Below are positions 1 through 8,427 of a stretch of 64,000 nucleotides of DNA, piece after piece. The notes below the pieces were generated by a model, which ran no database searches, was not told where the DNA came from, and was given only the letters and a program-made list of their open reading frames with translations. Position 1 is the stretch's first letter; each line of letters starts with the position of its first letter. The position numbers were made by a program, and so were the translations under genes. This DNA is from Streptomyces sp. MNU76. Its GTDB lineage: Bacteria > Actinomycetota > Actinomycetes > Streptomycetales > Streptomycetaceae. The DNA lies in assembly GCF_020982545.1 (NCBI RefSeq), contig NZ_JAJKLK010000021.1, forward strand, positions 62,001 to 126,000, in the 5' to 3' direction.

Positions 1-1
1 G

Positions 2-886
2 ATCCGCGCCGGCGAGTTCGACATCGTGGTGGCCGGCGGCCAGGAGTCCATGACCAACGCCCCCCACCTGCTCCCGAAGTCCCGTGAGGGCTACAAGTAC
101 GGGGCGATCCAGATGCTCGACGCGATGGCGCACGACGGGCTCACGGACGCCTTCGAGAACATCGCCATGGGCGAGTCGACGGAGAAGCACAACACCCGTC
201 TCGGCATCGGCCGTGACGAGCAGGACTCGGTGGCCGCCCAGTCCCACCAGCGGGCCGCCGCCGCGCAGAAGAACGGCCTCTTCGACGCCGAGATCACGCC
301 GGTGGAGATCCCGCAGCGCAAGGGCGAGCCGGTCGTCTTCAGCCAGGACGAGGGCATCCGGGGCGAGACGACCGCCGAGTCCCTGGGCAAGCTGCGTCCG
401 GCCTTCGCCAAGGACGGCACGATCACGGCCGGCTCCGCCTCGCAGATCTCCGACGGCGCCGCCGCCGTGGTCGTGATGAGCAAGGCCAAGGCGGAGGAAC
501 TCGGCCTCACGTGGCTCGCCGAGATCGGCGCCCACGGGAACGTGGCCGGGCCGGACAACTCGCTCCAGTCCCAGCCGTCGAACGCGATTCAGCACGCCCT
601 GAAGAAGGACGGGCTGGAAGTCGCTGACCTGGACCTCATCGAGATCAACGAGGCCTTCGCCGCCGTCGCCGTGCAGTCAATGAAGGACCTCGGCGTGTCC
701 CCGGAAAAGGTGAACGTCAACGGTGGCGCGATCGCCCTCGGGCACCCCATCGGCATGTCCGGCGCCCGGCTCGTCCTGCACCTCGCCCTGGAGCTGAAGC
801 GGCGCGGCGGCGGGGTCGGCGCGGCGGCGCTGTGCGGTGGCGGTGGACAGGGTGACGCACTGATCGTGCGGGTACCCAAGGCCTGA
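2..886 (+). CDS. Acetyl-CoA acetyltransferase (thiolase), 5'-truncated by window edge
   Basis: The reading frame is open from base 2, so the gene begins outside the window. Thiolases condense two acyl-CoA molecules or cleave 3-ketoacyl-CoA in the cytoplasm. The visible part holds the GGQESMTNAPH segment that follows the nucleophilic cysteine (which lies upstream of the window), the C-terminal catalytic histidine in NGGAIALGHPIG, and the second catalytic cysteine in ALCGGGGQGDA, ending in the usual hydrophobic tail. Only 41 bp separate it from meaB, so the two are probably co-transcribed, linking it to branched or short acyl-CoA metabolism. Whether it favours acetoacetyl-CoA cannot be read from this part. 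Confidence 0.95.
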   Translation: MRAGEFDIVVAGGQESMTNAPHLLPKSREGYKYGAIQMLDAMAHDGLTDAFENIAMGESTEKHNTRLGIGRDEQDSVAAQSHQRAAAAQKNGLFDAEITPVEIPQRKGEPVVFSQDEGIRGETTAESLGKLRPAFAKDGTITAGSASQISDGAAAVVVMSKAKAEELGLTWLAEIGAHGNVAGPDNSLQSQPSNAIQHALKKDGLEVADLDLIEINEAFAAVAVQSMKDLGVSPEKVNVNGGAIALGHPIGMSGARLVLHLALELKRRGGGVGAAALCGGGGQGDALIVRVPKA

Positions 887-927
887 GGCCCGTCGTTGCA
901 GGTGTACGCGCTACTCGGATCGGAGCT

Positions 928-1887
928 GTGATGCAGGACGTCCCCACGCTGGTGGCGCAGGCCAGGGAAGGACGGCCCCGGGCCGTCGCCCGGCTGATCT
1001 CCCTGGTGGAGGGGGCGTCCCCGCAACTGCGTGAGGTCATGGCGGCACTGGCGCCGCTCACGGGCGGCGCGTACGTCGTGGGCCTCACCGGCTCGCCCGG
1101 CGTGGGCAAGTCCACGTCCACGTCGGCGCTGGTGACCGCGTACCGCAGGGCCGGCAAGCGGGTCGGCGTGCTCGCCGTCGACCCGTCGTCGCCCTTCTCG
1201 GGCGGCGCGCTGCTCGGCGACCGCGTCCGGATGTCGGACCACGCCTCCGACCCCGGCGTGTACATCCGTTCGATGGCGACCCGTGGTCACCTGGGCGGCC
1301 TCGCCTGGGCGGCCCCGCAGGCGATCCGGGTCCTGGACGCGGCGGGCTGCGACGTGATCCTCGTCGAGACGGTCGGGGTCGGCCAGTCCGAGGTGGAGAT
1401 CGCCTCCCAGGCGGACACGTCCGTGGTGCTCCTCGCTCCCGGCATGGGGGACGGCATCCAGGCGGCCAAGGCGGGGATCCTGGAGATCGGCGACGTCTAC
1501 GTCGTCAACAAGGCCGACCGGGACGGCGCGGACGCGACCGCGCGCGAGCTGAACCACATGCTGGGGCTCGGTGAGAGCCGTGGGCCCGGGGACTGGCGGC
1601 CGCCGATCGTCAAGACGGTGGCGGCGCGGGCGGAAGGGGTCGACGAGGTCGTCGAGGCGCTGGAGAAGCACCGGGCGTGGATGGAGGAGCGGGGGGTTCT
1701 CGCGGAGCGGCGCCGGGCTCGTGCGGCGCGTGAGGTGGAGACCATCGCGGTGACCGCGCTGCGGGAGCGGATCGGGGACCTGCACGGGGATCGGCGGCTG
1801 TCTTCCTTGGCCGAGCGGATCGTGGCGGGGGAGTTGGATCCCTATCGGGCCGCGGATGAGTTGGTGGCGGGGCTGACGGAGGGCTGA
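928..1887 (+). CDS. meaB: MeaB-type G-protein chaperone of cobalamin-dependent acyl-CoA mutase
   Basis: This 319-aa GTPase protects and reloads B12-dependent acyl-CoA mutases. The P-loop GSPGVGKS lies at about residues 55-62, followed by the family motif AVDPSSPFSGGALLGDR, a switch region ending in VETVGVGQSE and the guanine-specificity motif NKAD. The C-terminal helical dimerisation arm is present. Two adjacent starts exist, GTG at 928 and ATG at 931. It follows the thiolase closely and lies about 10 kb upstream of icmA, its likely client together with methylmalonyl-CoA mutase elsewhere. A hairpin-bearing repeat follows the stop. Confidence 0.94.
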   Translation: MMQDVPTLVAQAREGRPRAVARLISLVEGASPQLREVMAALAPLTGGAYVVGLTGSPGVGKSTSTSALVTAYRRAGKRVGVLAVDPSSPFSGGALLGDRVRMSDHASDPGVYIRSMATRGHLGGLAWAAPQAIRVLDAAGCDVILVETVGVGQSEVEIASQADTSVVLLAPGMGDGIQAAKAGILEIGDVYVVNKADRDGADATARELNHMLGLGESRGPGDWRPPIVKTVAARAEGVDEVVEALEKHRAWMEERGVLAERRRARAAREVETIAVTALRERIGDLHGDRRLSSLAERIVAGELDPYRAADELVAGLTEG

Positions 1888-1896
1888 CGCCGGGGT

Positions 1897-2075
1897 GTTC
1901 TCGCCCCCGCCGCCCCTACCCGTCCCTCCACTCTCGGCTTCGCTGGAGCGGGAGGCGCCCCCATCCAGGGGCTACGCGCTCCTTCGACCCTCGCGTCAAA
2001 GACCCGGGGCTCTGCCCCGGACCCCGTTCGCGCAGTTCGCCGCGCCCCCATCAGGGGCGCGGCGAACTGCGCGAG
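1897..2075. repeat. Composite intergenic repeat, copy 1, ending in a 21-bp hairpin
   Basis: This 3'-flanking element begins with a TCGCCCCCGCCGCCCCTACC block and ends in a perfect inverted repeat with arms at 2028-2048 and 2054-2074 and a 5-nt loop. The arms carry the GCGCAGTTC...CGCGCCCC core. Related copies follow other genes at 11085, 13999 and 40108, with shorter core-only copies at 5125, 35104 and 63980. Its position between the convergent meaB and PepSY stop codons suits a bidirectional terminator. Confidence 0.75.
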
Positions 2076-2113
2076 AACAGACCCGTCGGAGAAGCCGCGT
2101 CACATCCTCACTG

Positions 2114-2833
2114 TCAGTCCTCCGTGCGGTCGGCGGTGAGCTTGCCGGAGTCGGGGTTCACCCTCCAGTCGCTGCCGGTGCCGTCGGCGGCGGTGGTGTC
2201 GACCTCCCAGGCCTGCTCCGTGCTCTCCTCGTCCAGGTCCACGGAGGTCACCGTGCCCTTGCCGGCGGCGGCCTCGGCGGCCTCGGCGGCGGTCACGGAG
2301 GCGCCCTTCAGCGCGTCCTGGACCTGCCGGGTCTCGGCCGTGTCGTCACCGTCGTCGTCGCGGTCGGCGTGCGCGCCGAGGACCTTGCCGGTGCCGGGGT
2401 CGACCTGAACGCTGAACCACTTGCCGCCGCCGGTCAGCACGTCGACGTCCCAGGCCAGGTTCGTGCCCTCGTCGTCGAGGTCGGCGGAGACCGCCGTACC
2501 GTCCTTGTGCTTCAGTGCCGTCCTGATCGCCTCGGCGGCCGTGACCTGACCGGCCTTCGCCTCGGCCGCGTTCTCGGCCTTGTCGTCCGCGTCCTGGTCC
2601 GTGTCGCGGGCCGCCCGGTCCTCGGCCTTGTCCTCCGCTTTGTCGCCGGCCTTGTCCTGGGCCGTGTCGTCGGAGTCGTCGTTCAGGTCGTCGCGGTCGT
2701 TGTCGTCGTTCGACACCGACACGGTCTTCTTCGCCGGCGCCTCGTCGTCACCCGCGACCGCGATGGCGGTCGCGGTGCCGCCGCCGATCAGGGCGACGGC
2801 CGTGACGGTGGCGATGACGATGTTGCGCTTCAT
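2114..2833 (-). CDS. Secreted or membrane-anchored PepSY-domain protein
   Basis: The 239-aa product starts at the ATG ending at 2833, with GGAGG 7-8 nt upstream. A short basic N-terminus (MKRNIV) precedes a hydrophobic segment of about 20 residues, so it is exported or anchored. An acidic Asp/Lys/Ala-rich linker of about 60 residues follows, then two PepSY-like repeats containing AAEAIRTAL...WDVDVLTG and AAEAAEAAAG...WEVDTTA. PepSY domains often inhibit or modulate extracytoplasmic enzymes or sensors. It is divergent from the adjacent response regulator-kinase pair, a common arrangement in which the exported protein is the regulon target or feedback ligand. That role is inference. Confidence 0.85.
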   Translation of the reverse strand: MKRNIVIATVTAVALIGGGTATAIAVAGDDEAPAKKTVSVSNDDNDRDDLNDDSDDTAQDKAGDKAEDKAEDRAARDTDQDADDKAENAAEAKAGQVTAAEAIRTALKHKDGTAVSADLDDEGTNLAWDVDVLTGGGKWFSVQVDPGTGKVLGAHADRDDDGDDTAETRQVQDALKGASVTAAEAAEAAAGKGTVTSVDLDEESTEQAWEVDTTAADGTGSDWRVNPDSGKLTADRTED

Positions 2834-2963
2834 GGGGTTCCTCCAGGGTGCGACTGGTTGCGACCAGGAACGGATGATGTCGCCGGTTGCAGAAGGCTTG
2901 TCAGGCTGATCCGGCTTGCCTGCCTCGTCTGCTTTCGACGGGAACCAATCTGGCCGACCGACG

Positions 2964-3000
2964 CTGAAGCGGACCTGAAGGACCCTGAAGACCGCTTCAG
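2964..3000. promoter_or_regulatory. Triple CTGAAG direct-repeat site in divergent PepSY/RR promoter
   Basis: CTGAAG occurs at 2964-2969, 2975-2980 and 2985-2990 (steps of 11 and 10 bp) and its inverse CTTCAG at 2995-3000. Roughly one-turn spacing of direct repeats is the usual architecture of OmpR/PhoB-family operators. The site lies 24 bp before the response-regulator start and about 130 bp upstream of the PepSY start. Binding by the adjacent regulator is inferred. Confidence 0.6.
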
Positions 3001-3023
3001 GCTCGGTTTGCCAAGCTGAACGC

Positions 3024-3692
3024 ATGCGCCTGTTGATCGTGGAAGATGAGAAGCGGCTCGCGGTGTCGCTGGCCAAGGGCCTGACGGCCGAGGGGTACGC
3101 CGTGGACGTCGTCCACGACGGGATCGACGGACTGCACCGGGCGAGCGAGGGGTCGTACGACCTCGTGATCCTCGACATCATGCTGCCCGGCATGAACGGC
3201 TACCGCGTCTGTGCCGCCCTGCGCGCCGCCGGCCACGACGTGCCGATCCTGATGCTCACCGCCAAGGACGGCGAGTACGACGAGGCCGAGGGCCTGGACA
3301 CGGGCGCCGACGACTATCTGACCAAGCCGTTCTCGTACGTCGTCCTCGTCGCCCGGGTGAAGGCGCTGCTGCGGCGGCGCGGCCCCTCGGGCGGTGCCTC
3401 GCCCGTGCACGCGGTCGGCACGCTGAAGGTCGACACCGCCGCCCGGCGTGTGTTCCTCGCCGAGGACGAGATCACCCTCACCACCAAGGAGTTCTCCGTC
3501 CTGGAACAGCTCGTGCTGAGAGCCGGTGAGGTCGTCTCGAAGGCCGACATCCTGGAGCACGTCTGGGACTTCGCCTACGACGGCGACCCGAACATCGTCG
3601 AGGTCTACATCAGCGCCCTGCGCCGCAAGCTCGGCTCCACGCTCATCAAGACCGTACGCGGGGCCGGATACAGACTGGAGGGCCGCTCGTGA
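3024..3692 (+). CDS. OmpR/PhoB-family response regulator
   Basis: This 222-aa regulator has an N-terminal receiver domain with the acidic pocket in IVEDE, phospho-acceptor Asp51 in LVILDIMLPG, and the conserved Lys in TKPF. The C-terminal winged helix (about residues 125-220) ends with the typical LGSTLIKTVRGAGYRL. Its stop overlaps the kinase GTG by 4 nt, so the two are translationally coupled. It probably regulates its own operon and the divergent PepSY gene through the CTGAAG repeats just upstream. The signal is unknown. Confidence 0.95.
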   Translation: MRLLIVEDEKRLAVSLAKGLTAEGYAVDVVHDGIDGLHRASEGSYDLVILDIMLPGMNGYRVCAALRAAGHDVPILMLTAKDGEYDEAEGLDTGADDYLTKPFSYVVLVARVKALLRRRGPSGGASPVHAVGTLKVDTAARRVFLAEDEITLTTKEFSVLEQLVLRAGEVVSKADILEHVWDFAYDGDPNIVEVYISALRRKLGSTLIKTVRGAGYRLEGRS

Positions 3693-5125
3693 AGCGCCGC
3701 CTGGGTTCGGTACGGGCCCGTGCCACCCTCGCCGCGACCGTCGTCGTCGCCGTGGCCCTGGTCGCCGCGGGCGCCGCAGTCCTGCTGTCGCTGCGGGTCA
3801 CCCTCACCGACAAGGCGGACGCGGAGGCCGACTCCGTGGCCCGCAACGCCGCCTCGGCACTGGCGAACGGGTTCGCCTACGCGGAGCTGAGGCTGCCGGA
3901 CGGCGACGAGAACCCGGTCGAGGTGTTGGACGTCGGCGAGAAGCCCGTCGCGGTCGGCGAGGACGTCGAGGGCATGGACGTGACCGCCATCGACTCGGAC
4001 CGGCTGAACTCCGAGACCAACGACGACGCCGACGACCGCGCGGAGGGCGACCGGGGCGCCGAGGACGAGGGCAGCCTGAAGGCGGGCGATGTCGCCGACG
4101 AGACCTGGTACGGCGAGGGCACCGCGACCGTCGAAGGGGTCACGGCGGACTACCGGTTCGCCGGGGTCGAGGTGGTGACGCCGGCGGGTGTGCCGCTCAC
4201 CGTCTACGCGGGTGCCCCGCTCTCCACCGAGGAGGACGCCGTCGGCACCGCGCTGACCACGATGCTCATCGGGCTTCCGCTGCTGCTGCTGACCGTCGGC
4301 GGGGTGACGTACGTCGTCACCAGGCGGGCACTGCGACCCGTCGAGGGCATCCGGGCGGAGATGGCGGCGATCACGGCCTCCGAGGACCTCTCCCGGCGCG
4401 TCCCCGAGCCGGACACGCATGACGAGGTCGCCCGCCTCGCACGGACCACGAACGAGACGCTGGCCGCGCTGGAGGCCTCGGTGGAGCGGCAGCGCGCGTT
4501 CGTGGCGGACGCCTCGCACGAACTGCGCAGCCCCATCGCCTCGCTGCGCACCCAGCTGGAAGTGGGCGCCGCGCACCCGGAGTTGCTGGACCTGGACGGG
4601 GCGGTCGAGGACACCGTGCGGCTGCAGAGCCTCGCCGCCGACCTGCTGCTGCTCGCCCGCCTGGACGCGGGGGAGCGGCCGCCGCCGGACGCCCGGTTCG
4701 ACCTGGCGCGGGTCGTACGGGAAGAGGTGGCCTCCCGGGAGGGGGTGACCCTGGACGGCGTGGACTCGGTGGAGCTGCGCGGCTCGCGCAACCAGATCTG
4801 CCGCGTCCTCGGCAACCTTCTGGACAACGCGGACCGCCACGCCCGCGACCGGGTCGCCGTCACGCTGCGGACCACGTCCGACTGGGCGGTCCTCCAGGTG
4901 GCGGACGACGGCACGGGCGTCCCGCCGGCCGACCGTGAGCGCGTCTTCGAACGTTTCGTCCGCCTGGACGAGTCCCGGGCGAGGGACGACGGCGGCGCGG
5001 GCCTGGGGCTCGCCATCGCCCGGGACATCGCCGTACGCCATGGAGGCGCCCTGACGATCGGCGACGCCCCGGGCGGCGGGGCCCTCTTCGAACTGAGGCT
5101 GCCGATGCAACCCCCGAGCCCTTGA
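3689..5125 (+). CDS. Sensor histidine kinase with HAMP domain
   Basis: This 478-aa membrane kinase partners the preceding regulator. A first membrane segment lies at about residues 10-33, then an extracytoplasmic domain of about 150 residues rich in Asp/Glu, a second membrane segment at about 187-210 and a HAMP linker. The H-box ASHELRSPIASLR carries His277, and the ATPase domain shows NLLDNADRHA, ADDGTGVPP and GAGLGLAI. The acidic sensor domain mirrors the acidic linker of the neighbouring PepSY protein, suggesting a cation or envelope-stress input; this is a guess. A core copy of the window repeat follows the stop. Confidence 0.94.
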   Translation: MKRRLGSVRARATLAATVVVAVALVAAGAAVLLSLRVTLTDKADAEADSVARNAASALANGFAYAELRLPDGDENPVEVLDVGEKPVAVGEDVEGMDVTAIDSDRLNSETNDDADDRAEGDRGAEDEGSLKAGDVADETWYGEGTATVEGVTADYRFAGVEVVTPAGVPLTVYAGAPLSTEEDAVGTALTTMLIGLPLLLLTVGGVTYVVTRRALRPVEGIRAEMAAITASEDLSRRVPEPDTHDEVARLARTTNETLAALEASVERQRAFVADASHELRSPIASLRTQLEVGAAHPELLDLDGAVEDTVRLQSLAADLLLLARLDAGERPPPDARFDLARVVREEVASREGVTLDGVDSVELRGSRNQICRVLGNLLDNADRHARDRVAVTLRTTSDWAVLQVADDGTGVPPADRERVFERFVRLDESRARDDGGAGLGLAIARDIAVRHGGALTIGDAPGGGALFELRLPMQPPSP

Positions 5126-5147
5126 GGGGCGCGGGGAACTGCGCGAC
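5125..5147. repeat. Core-only copy of the GGGGCGCGGGGAACTGCGCGA repeat
   Basis: Immediately at the kinase stop codon, the sequence is the inverted core (one arm) of the composite repeat described at 1897-2075. The remaining interval to 5218 holds nothing else I recognise. Confidence 0.6.
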
Positions 5148-5218
5148 CGGCCACGACGAACCCGCAGCCGACACCGACCCGCAGTCCCTCGGCGCTCGAC
5201 CGCCCCCCGAGCGGAGCG

Positions 5219-5695
5219 CTACGGCTTACCGCGGTGGCTTCGGAGATGCTCCGCGATCGGGACCAGCGACTTGTGCAGCTCCGCCATCGCCTCCTCCGAC
5301 AGCAGGTCGATGAAGTGCCGCCGCACGGAGGCGACATGATGCGGCGCCACCCGCTGCATCGTCTCCATGCCGTGCTCCGTGAGCACGGCGAACAGCCCGC
5401 GGCGGTCGGACTCGCAGTTCTCCCGGCGCACCAGGTCGGCGTTCTCCATCCGGGTGATCTGGTGCGAGAGGCGGCTCTTGGACTGGAGCGTGGCGGCGGC
5501 GAGGTCGCTCATCCGCATCCGCCGCCCCTCCGACTCGGAGAGGTTCACCAGGATCTCGTAGTCGTTCATTGTCAGGCCGAACGGCTGCAGGTCCCTTTCG
5601 AGCTGGTGCGTCAGCAGCCTGTTGACGTCCAGATGGGTGCGCCAGGCGCACTGCTCCGCATCGGTCAGCCAGCGCGTGGCCGTTTCGGTCTCCAT
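5219..5695 (-). CDS. MarR-family transcriptional regulator
   Basis: This 158-aa winged-helix protein has the MarR layout: an N-terminal dimer helix, then DYEILVNLSE, recognition region LQSKSRLSHQITRMENADLV and the wing ENCESDRRGLFAVLTEHG. The start ATG ends at 5695. MarR proteins usually repress neighbouring genes and respond to small phenolic or oxidant ligands. It shares a 137-bp region (5696-5832) with the 3' end of the AIM24 genes, all on the same strand, so it is not divergent from a clear target. Its likely promoter lies in the AT-richer stretch 5697-5730. Ligand and targets are unknown. Confidence 0.9.
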   Translation of the reverse strand: METETATRWLTDAEQCAWRTHLDVNRLLTHQLERDLQPFGLTMNDYEILVNLSESEGRRMRMSDLAAATLQSKSRLSHQITRMENADLVRRENCESDRRGLFAVLTEHGMETMQRVAPHHVASVRRHFIDLLSEEAMAELHKSLVPIAEHLRSHRGKP

Positions 5696-5832
5696 GAATG
5701 AAGTCTACCTAAAATGTTGAAAGGCGAACTAGTAAGGGTTCGTCGGTGTCATTCGTGCGGACAGGTCGGGTCTTACGGGTGTGGAGCATGACAACGCGCA
5801 CACGTTCGATGTCACACTCCGCAGACTACCGC

Positions 5833-6636
5833 TCACAGCCCGAAGCGACGCTGGAGGTCCCCCAGCTGTCCGGGAAGGCGCGGTGCCCCCGCCGGCTGTC
5901 CGGGATACCCGGGTGCCCCACCGCCGCCGGGTACGCCCGGCTCGTGCGGGACCATGCCCGTGGCCTGCTCGGCCATGAGCGTCTCGGACGACTGGAGCAG
6001 CACCGTGCCCGCCCCGACGAACTCGAACTGGTGCTCCTCGCCGGACGCCCCGCCGATGCCCGTCATCGCACGTAGACCGCCCATGACACCGGCCATGTAG
6101 CTGTGGTCGTAGTGGTGGCACGGCGAGGGACAGTCGGCCCACCCGACCAGGGCCTGCGGGTCGACCCGGATGGGGGGTTCCATGAACACCACCGGGCCGT
6201 TGGAGGCCGCCACGAACTTGCCCGTGCCGATGAGGGTCAGAAAGCCCGGGACGATGGACTGCTTCAGCGCAAGACTTGGCTGAAAAGCGAGGAGGTTGCC
6301 CGAGCGAATGGTGAGGTTGCCGTCTTCCAAGTCATACGAATTGACGTCGAAGGCCCGGTCGGCGAGGAGCATCTTGCCGGAGCCCTCGGCCACGACCCAG
6401 TCGCTCGCGTGCAGAGGCGAATGGAACGACGTACGGACGAGACCGCCGAGACGGCCGTGCCCGATGCCGTTGAACTCCATCTGGCCGTAGTAGGCGATCA
6501 TCTTGCCCTTCTGCAGGAACCACTGGCTCCCCTTGAGCTCCACGCAGAAGGTGTAACTGTTGACGTTGTCGTCGGACGGCAGCGTCATCGGGTCGTGGAC
6601 GGTCGGTCCGGCGACCGGGGCCCCGTACATGCTCAC
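5833..6636 (-). CDS. AIM24-family protein, third of a tandem trio
   Basis: This 267-aa product is the last of three consecutive AIM24-like genes. It contains the family beta-sandwich with repeated Gly-rich turns (for example GKMIAYYGQMEFNGIG and GTVLLQSSE) and adds a Pro/Gly-rich C-terminal tail of about 45 residues (GGGGAPGYPGQPAG...) absent from its sisters. Its ATG overlaps the stop of the second gene by 4 nt. AIM24 proteins in actinobacteria lack an assigned biochemical role; the fold resembles TRAP-like oligomerising shells. Tail and position suggest a specialised subunit of a hetero-complex, which is inference. Confidence 0.85.
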   Translation of the reverse strand: MSMYGAPVAGPTVHDPMTLPSDDNVNSYTFCVELKGSQWFLQKGKMIAYYGQMEFNGIGHGRLGGLVRTSFHSPLHASDWVVAEGSGKMLLADRAFDVNSYDLEDGNLTIRSGNLLAFQPSLALKQSIVPGFLTLIGTGKFVAASNGPVVFMEPPIRVDPQALVGWADCPSPCHHYDHSYMAGVMGGLRAMTGIGGASGEEHQFEFVGAGTVLLQSSETLMAEQATGMVPHEPGVPGGGGAPGYPGQPAGAPRLPGQLGDLQRRFGL

Positions 6637-7283
6637 AGCTTCTCCTCCGAGGCCTGGACGTACACCGCACCACTGCCGCTCAGCTCCAGCTGGAACGCCT
6701 CGCCGGAGCCCCGGCCCACCATGTCGCGCCAGCCGAGCGCGGTGGACAGCTTGTTGCGTACGTCGCCGTGGTGCGCCACGTACGCCTGCGGGTCGACATG
6801 GACCGGGCGCTGGGGGGTGATCGGGACCTCGATCACCCCGCCGTGCGCCATGACGGCCACGGCGCCGTGGCCCTTGAGGGTCGTGGTGAACAGGCCCTGG
6901 CCCGTCACCTGACCCCGGACCATGCCCATGACGCCGCCCTGCGAGCCCATGAACATCGTGCCCTGCTGGAGGGTGCCGTCGAAGGCCAGCAGCCGGTCGG
7001 CCTCGACGTAGAGGGTCTCCCCGGTCAGGTTGATCACCTGGATGTGGTGACCGCCGTGCCCGAACAGGACCGTGCCGCTGCCCTCGACGGTCATCAGCGG
7101 GGTCGCCTCGCCCGCCACCCGGCGGCCGATCATCGACGCGATACCGCCCTGGCCGCCCTGAATGTTGGGGGTGAACGACACTTCGCCCTTATAGGCGAGC
7201 ATCGCGCCGCGCTGGCTGAACAGCCGCTGGCCCGGCAGCACGGTCGCCTCGATCATCTTCGAGTTGATCTCACGGAAGGCCAT
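6633..7283 (-). CDS. AIM24-family protein, second of a tandem trio
   Basis: This 216-aa AIM24 domain protein has little beyond the core fold: MLAYKGEVSF, VEGSGTVLFGHGG, LKGHGAVAVMAHGG and SGSGAVYVQASE mark the repeated strands. It lies 1 nt after the first gene and overlaps the third by 4 nt, so the three form one translationally coupled operon. No signal peptide or membrane segment is visible, so it should be cytoplasmic. No catalytic residues can be proposed. Confidence 0.86.
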   Translation of the reverse strand: MAFREINSKMIEATVLPGQRLFSQRGAMLAYKGEVSFTPNIQGGQGGIASMIGRRVAGEATPLMTVEGSGTVLFGHGGHHIQVINLTGETLYVEADRLLAFDGTLQQGTMFMGSQGGVMGMVRGQVTGQGLFTTTLKGHGAVAVMAHGGVIEVPITPQRPVHVDPQAYVAHHGDVRNKLSTALGWRDMVGRGSGEAFQLELSGSGAVYVQASEEKL

Positions 7284-7284
7284 G

Positions 7285-7923
7285 TCAGACGTCCCCCGCC
7301 ACCGTGTTGCGCTCGCTGGGCTGGACGTAGACGAGTCCGTCGCCCTCGAAGCGGATCTGGAACGCCTCGCCGCCGCCCTCGCCCATGAACGTGCGGAACG
7401 TCACACCGGACTGGAAGGACTGCTGGAGGTTGCCCTGGTGCGCGATGTACGCCCCCGGGTCGACCGTCAGCGGGTACTGGTGGCTCACCCGCAGCACCAC
7501 CACCGGACCGTCGGACATGATCGCCGCCTGGCCGTGGCCCTCGACGGTCGTGGTGAACAGGCCGTTGCCCTGCGAGGCGCCGCGCAGCCCCGTGAAGCTC
7601 GTGCCCGTACGCAGCCCGGAGTCCGTCGCGAGCAGATTGCTCGACTCCACGTACAGCTTGTCCCCCTGAAGATTCACGAGGTTGATCTCGGAGGCCCGGT
7701 CCGCGAACCAGCAGGTCCCTTGTCCGGTCACCTCCATCAACGTCATCTGTTCACCCGTGAGGCGCCGCGTCACCATCCCGCGCAGGCCCTCACCGCCGCC
7801 GCTCAGCTTCTTGAACGACATCTGACCGTCGTAGGCGACCATCGAGCCGTTCTTCGCCTTGACGGCGTCCCCGGTCATGTCGACGGCCAGCACCTTGCTG
7901 CCTTGAAGTCGGAACATTGCCAC
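7285..7923 (-). CDS. AIM24-family protein, first of a tandem trio
   Basis: This 212-aa protein is the promoter-proximal member of the operon. Core AIM24 features include GSMVAYDGQMSFKK, VTGQGTCWFADRA and VEGHGQAAIMSDG. The three paralogues are clearly homologous but diverged, indicating an old duplication rather than recent copying. The 159-bp region 7924-8082 separates it from the divergent DUF3817 gene and must hold both promoters; I see no strong palindrome there. Confidence 0.86.
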   Translation of the reverse strand: MAMFRLQGSKVLAVDMTGDAVKAKNGSMVAYDGQMSFKKLSGGGEGLRGMVTRRLTGEQMTLMEVTGQGTCWFADRASEINLVNLQGDKLYVESSNLLATDSGLRTGTSFTGLRGASQGNGLFTTTVEGHGQAAIMSDGPVVVLRVSHQYPLTVDPGAYIAHQGNLQQSFQSGVTFRTFMGEGGGEAFQIRFEGDGLVYVQPSERNTVAGDV

Positions 7924-8082
7924 GGGGTGACGTTAACCGGCCGATGGCCGGACAGGACAGGGCCCAAAGGTGGATCTCGCCCCTGAAGGGACCCCAGGGA
8001 CACCCTAGGGGGCCTCCCGGAGGCGGCGGATGTCAGAATGGGCCGAGCTTGTGCTTCCGTTCACAAAGACCGAAGGTGACCC

Positions 8083-8427
8083 GTGGACATAAAGACCGCC
8101 TCCGCCCTCCGCCGCCTGCGCCTCGTCTCCGCCCCCGAGGCCGTCTCCTTCCTGCTGCTTCTCGTCTGCTCGGTGCTGAAGCGGACCACGGAGTTCAACG
8201 CGGTGCCCGTGATGGGCTGGGTCCACGCCATCCTCTTCATCCTGTACCTGATCTTCTGGGCCGACGCCTGGAACCGCACGAAGTGGTCGCTGAAGACCGC
8301 CGTGCTCTACTTCGCCCTCGCCGTCCTGCCCGCCGGCGGCTTCTTCGCCGAGCGCAAGCTGCGCCGTGAGGCCGAGGACGCGGTGATCGCCGGCCGCGCC
8401 CGCGCGGAAGGGGTCGTGAAAGCGTGA
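8083..8427 (+). CDS. DUF3817 small integral membrane protein
   Basis: This 114-aa protein starts with GTG at 8083, with GAAGGTG about 8 nt upstream. Three hydrophobic segments (VSFLLLLVCSVL, WVHAILFILYLIFW and AVLYFALAVLPAGGFF) and a basic C-terminal helix match DUF3817, a family with no proven function. The next gene starts within its stop codon. A second, diverged DUF3817 gene lies at 11855. Confidence 0.88.
   Translation: MDIKTASALRRLRLVSAPEAVSFLLLLVCSVLKRTTEFNAVPVMGWVHAILFILYLIFWADAWNRTKWSLKTAVLYFALAVLPAGGFFAERKLRREAEDAVIAGRARAEGVVKA

Noticed and set aside
589..1785. Long antisense open frames opposite the thiolase/meaB genes and similar ones elsewhere
   Set aside because: In DNA this GC-rich, the third-codon bias of a real gene keeps antisense frames open; they lack known domains and starts.
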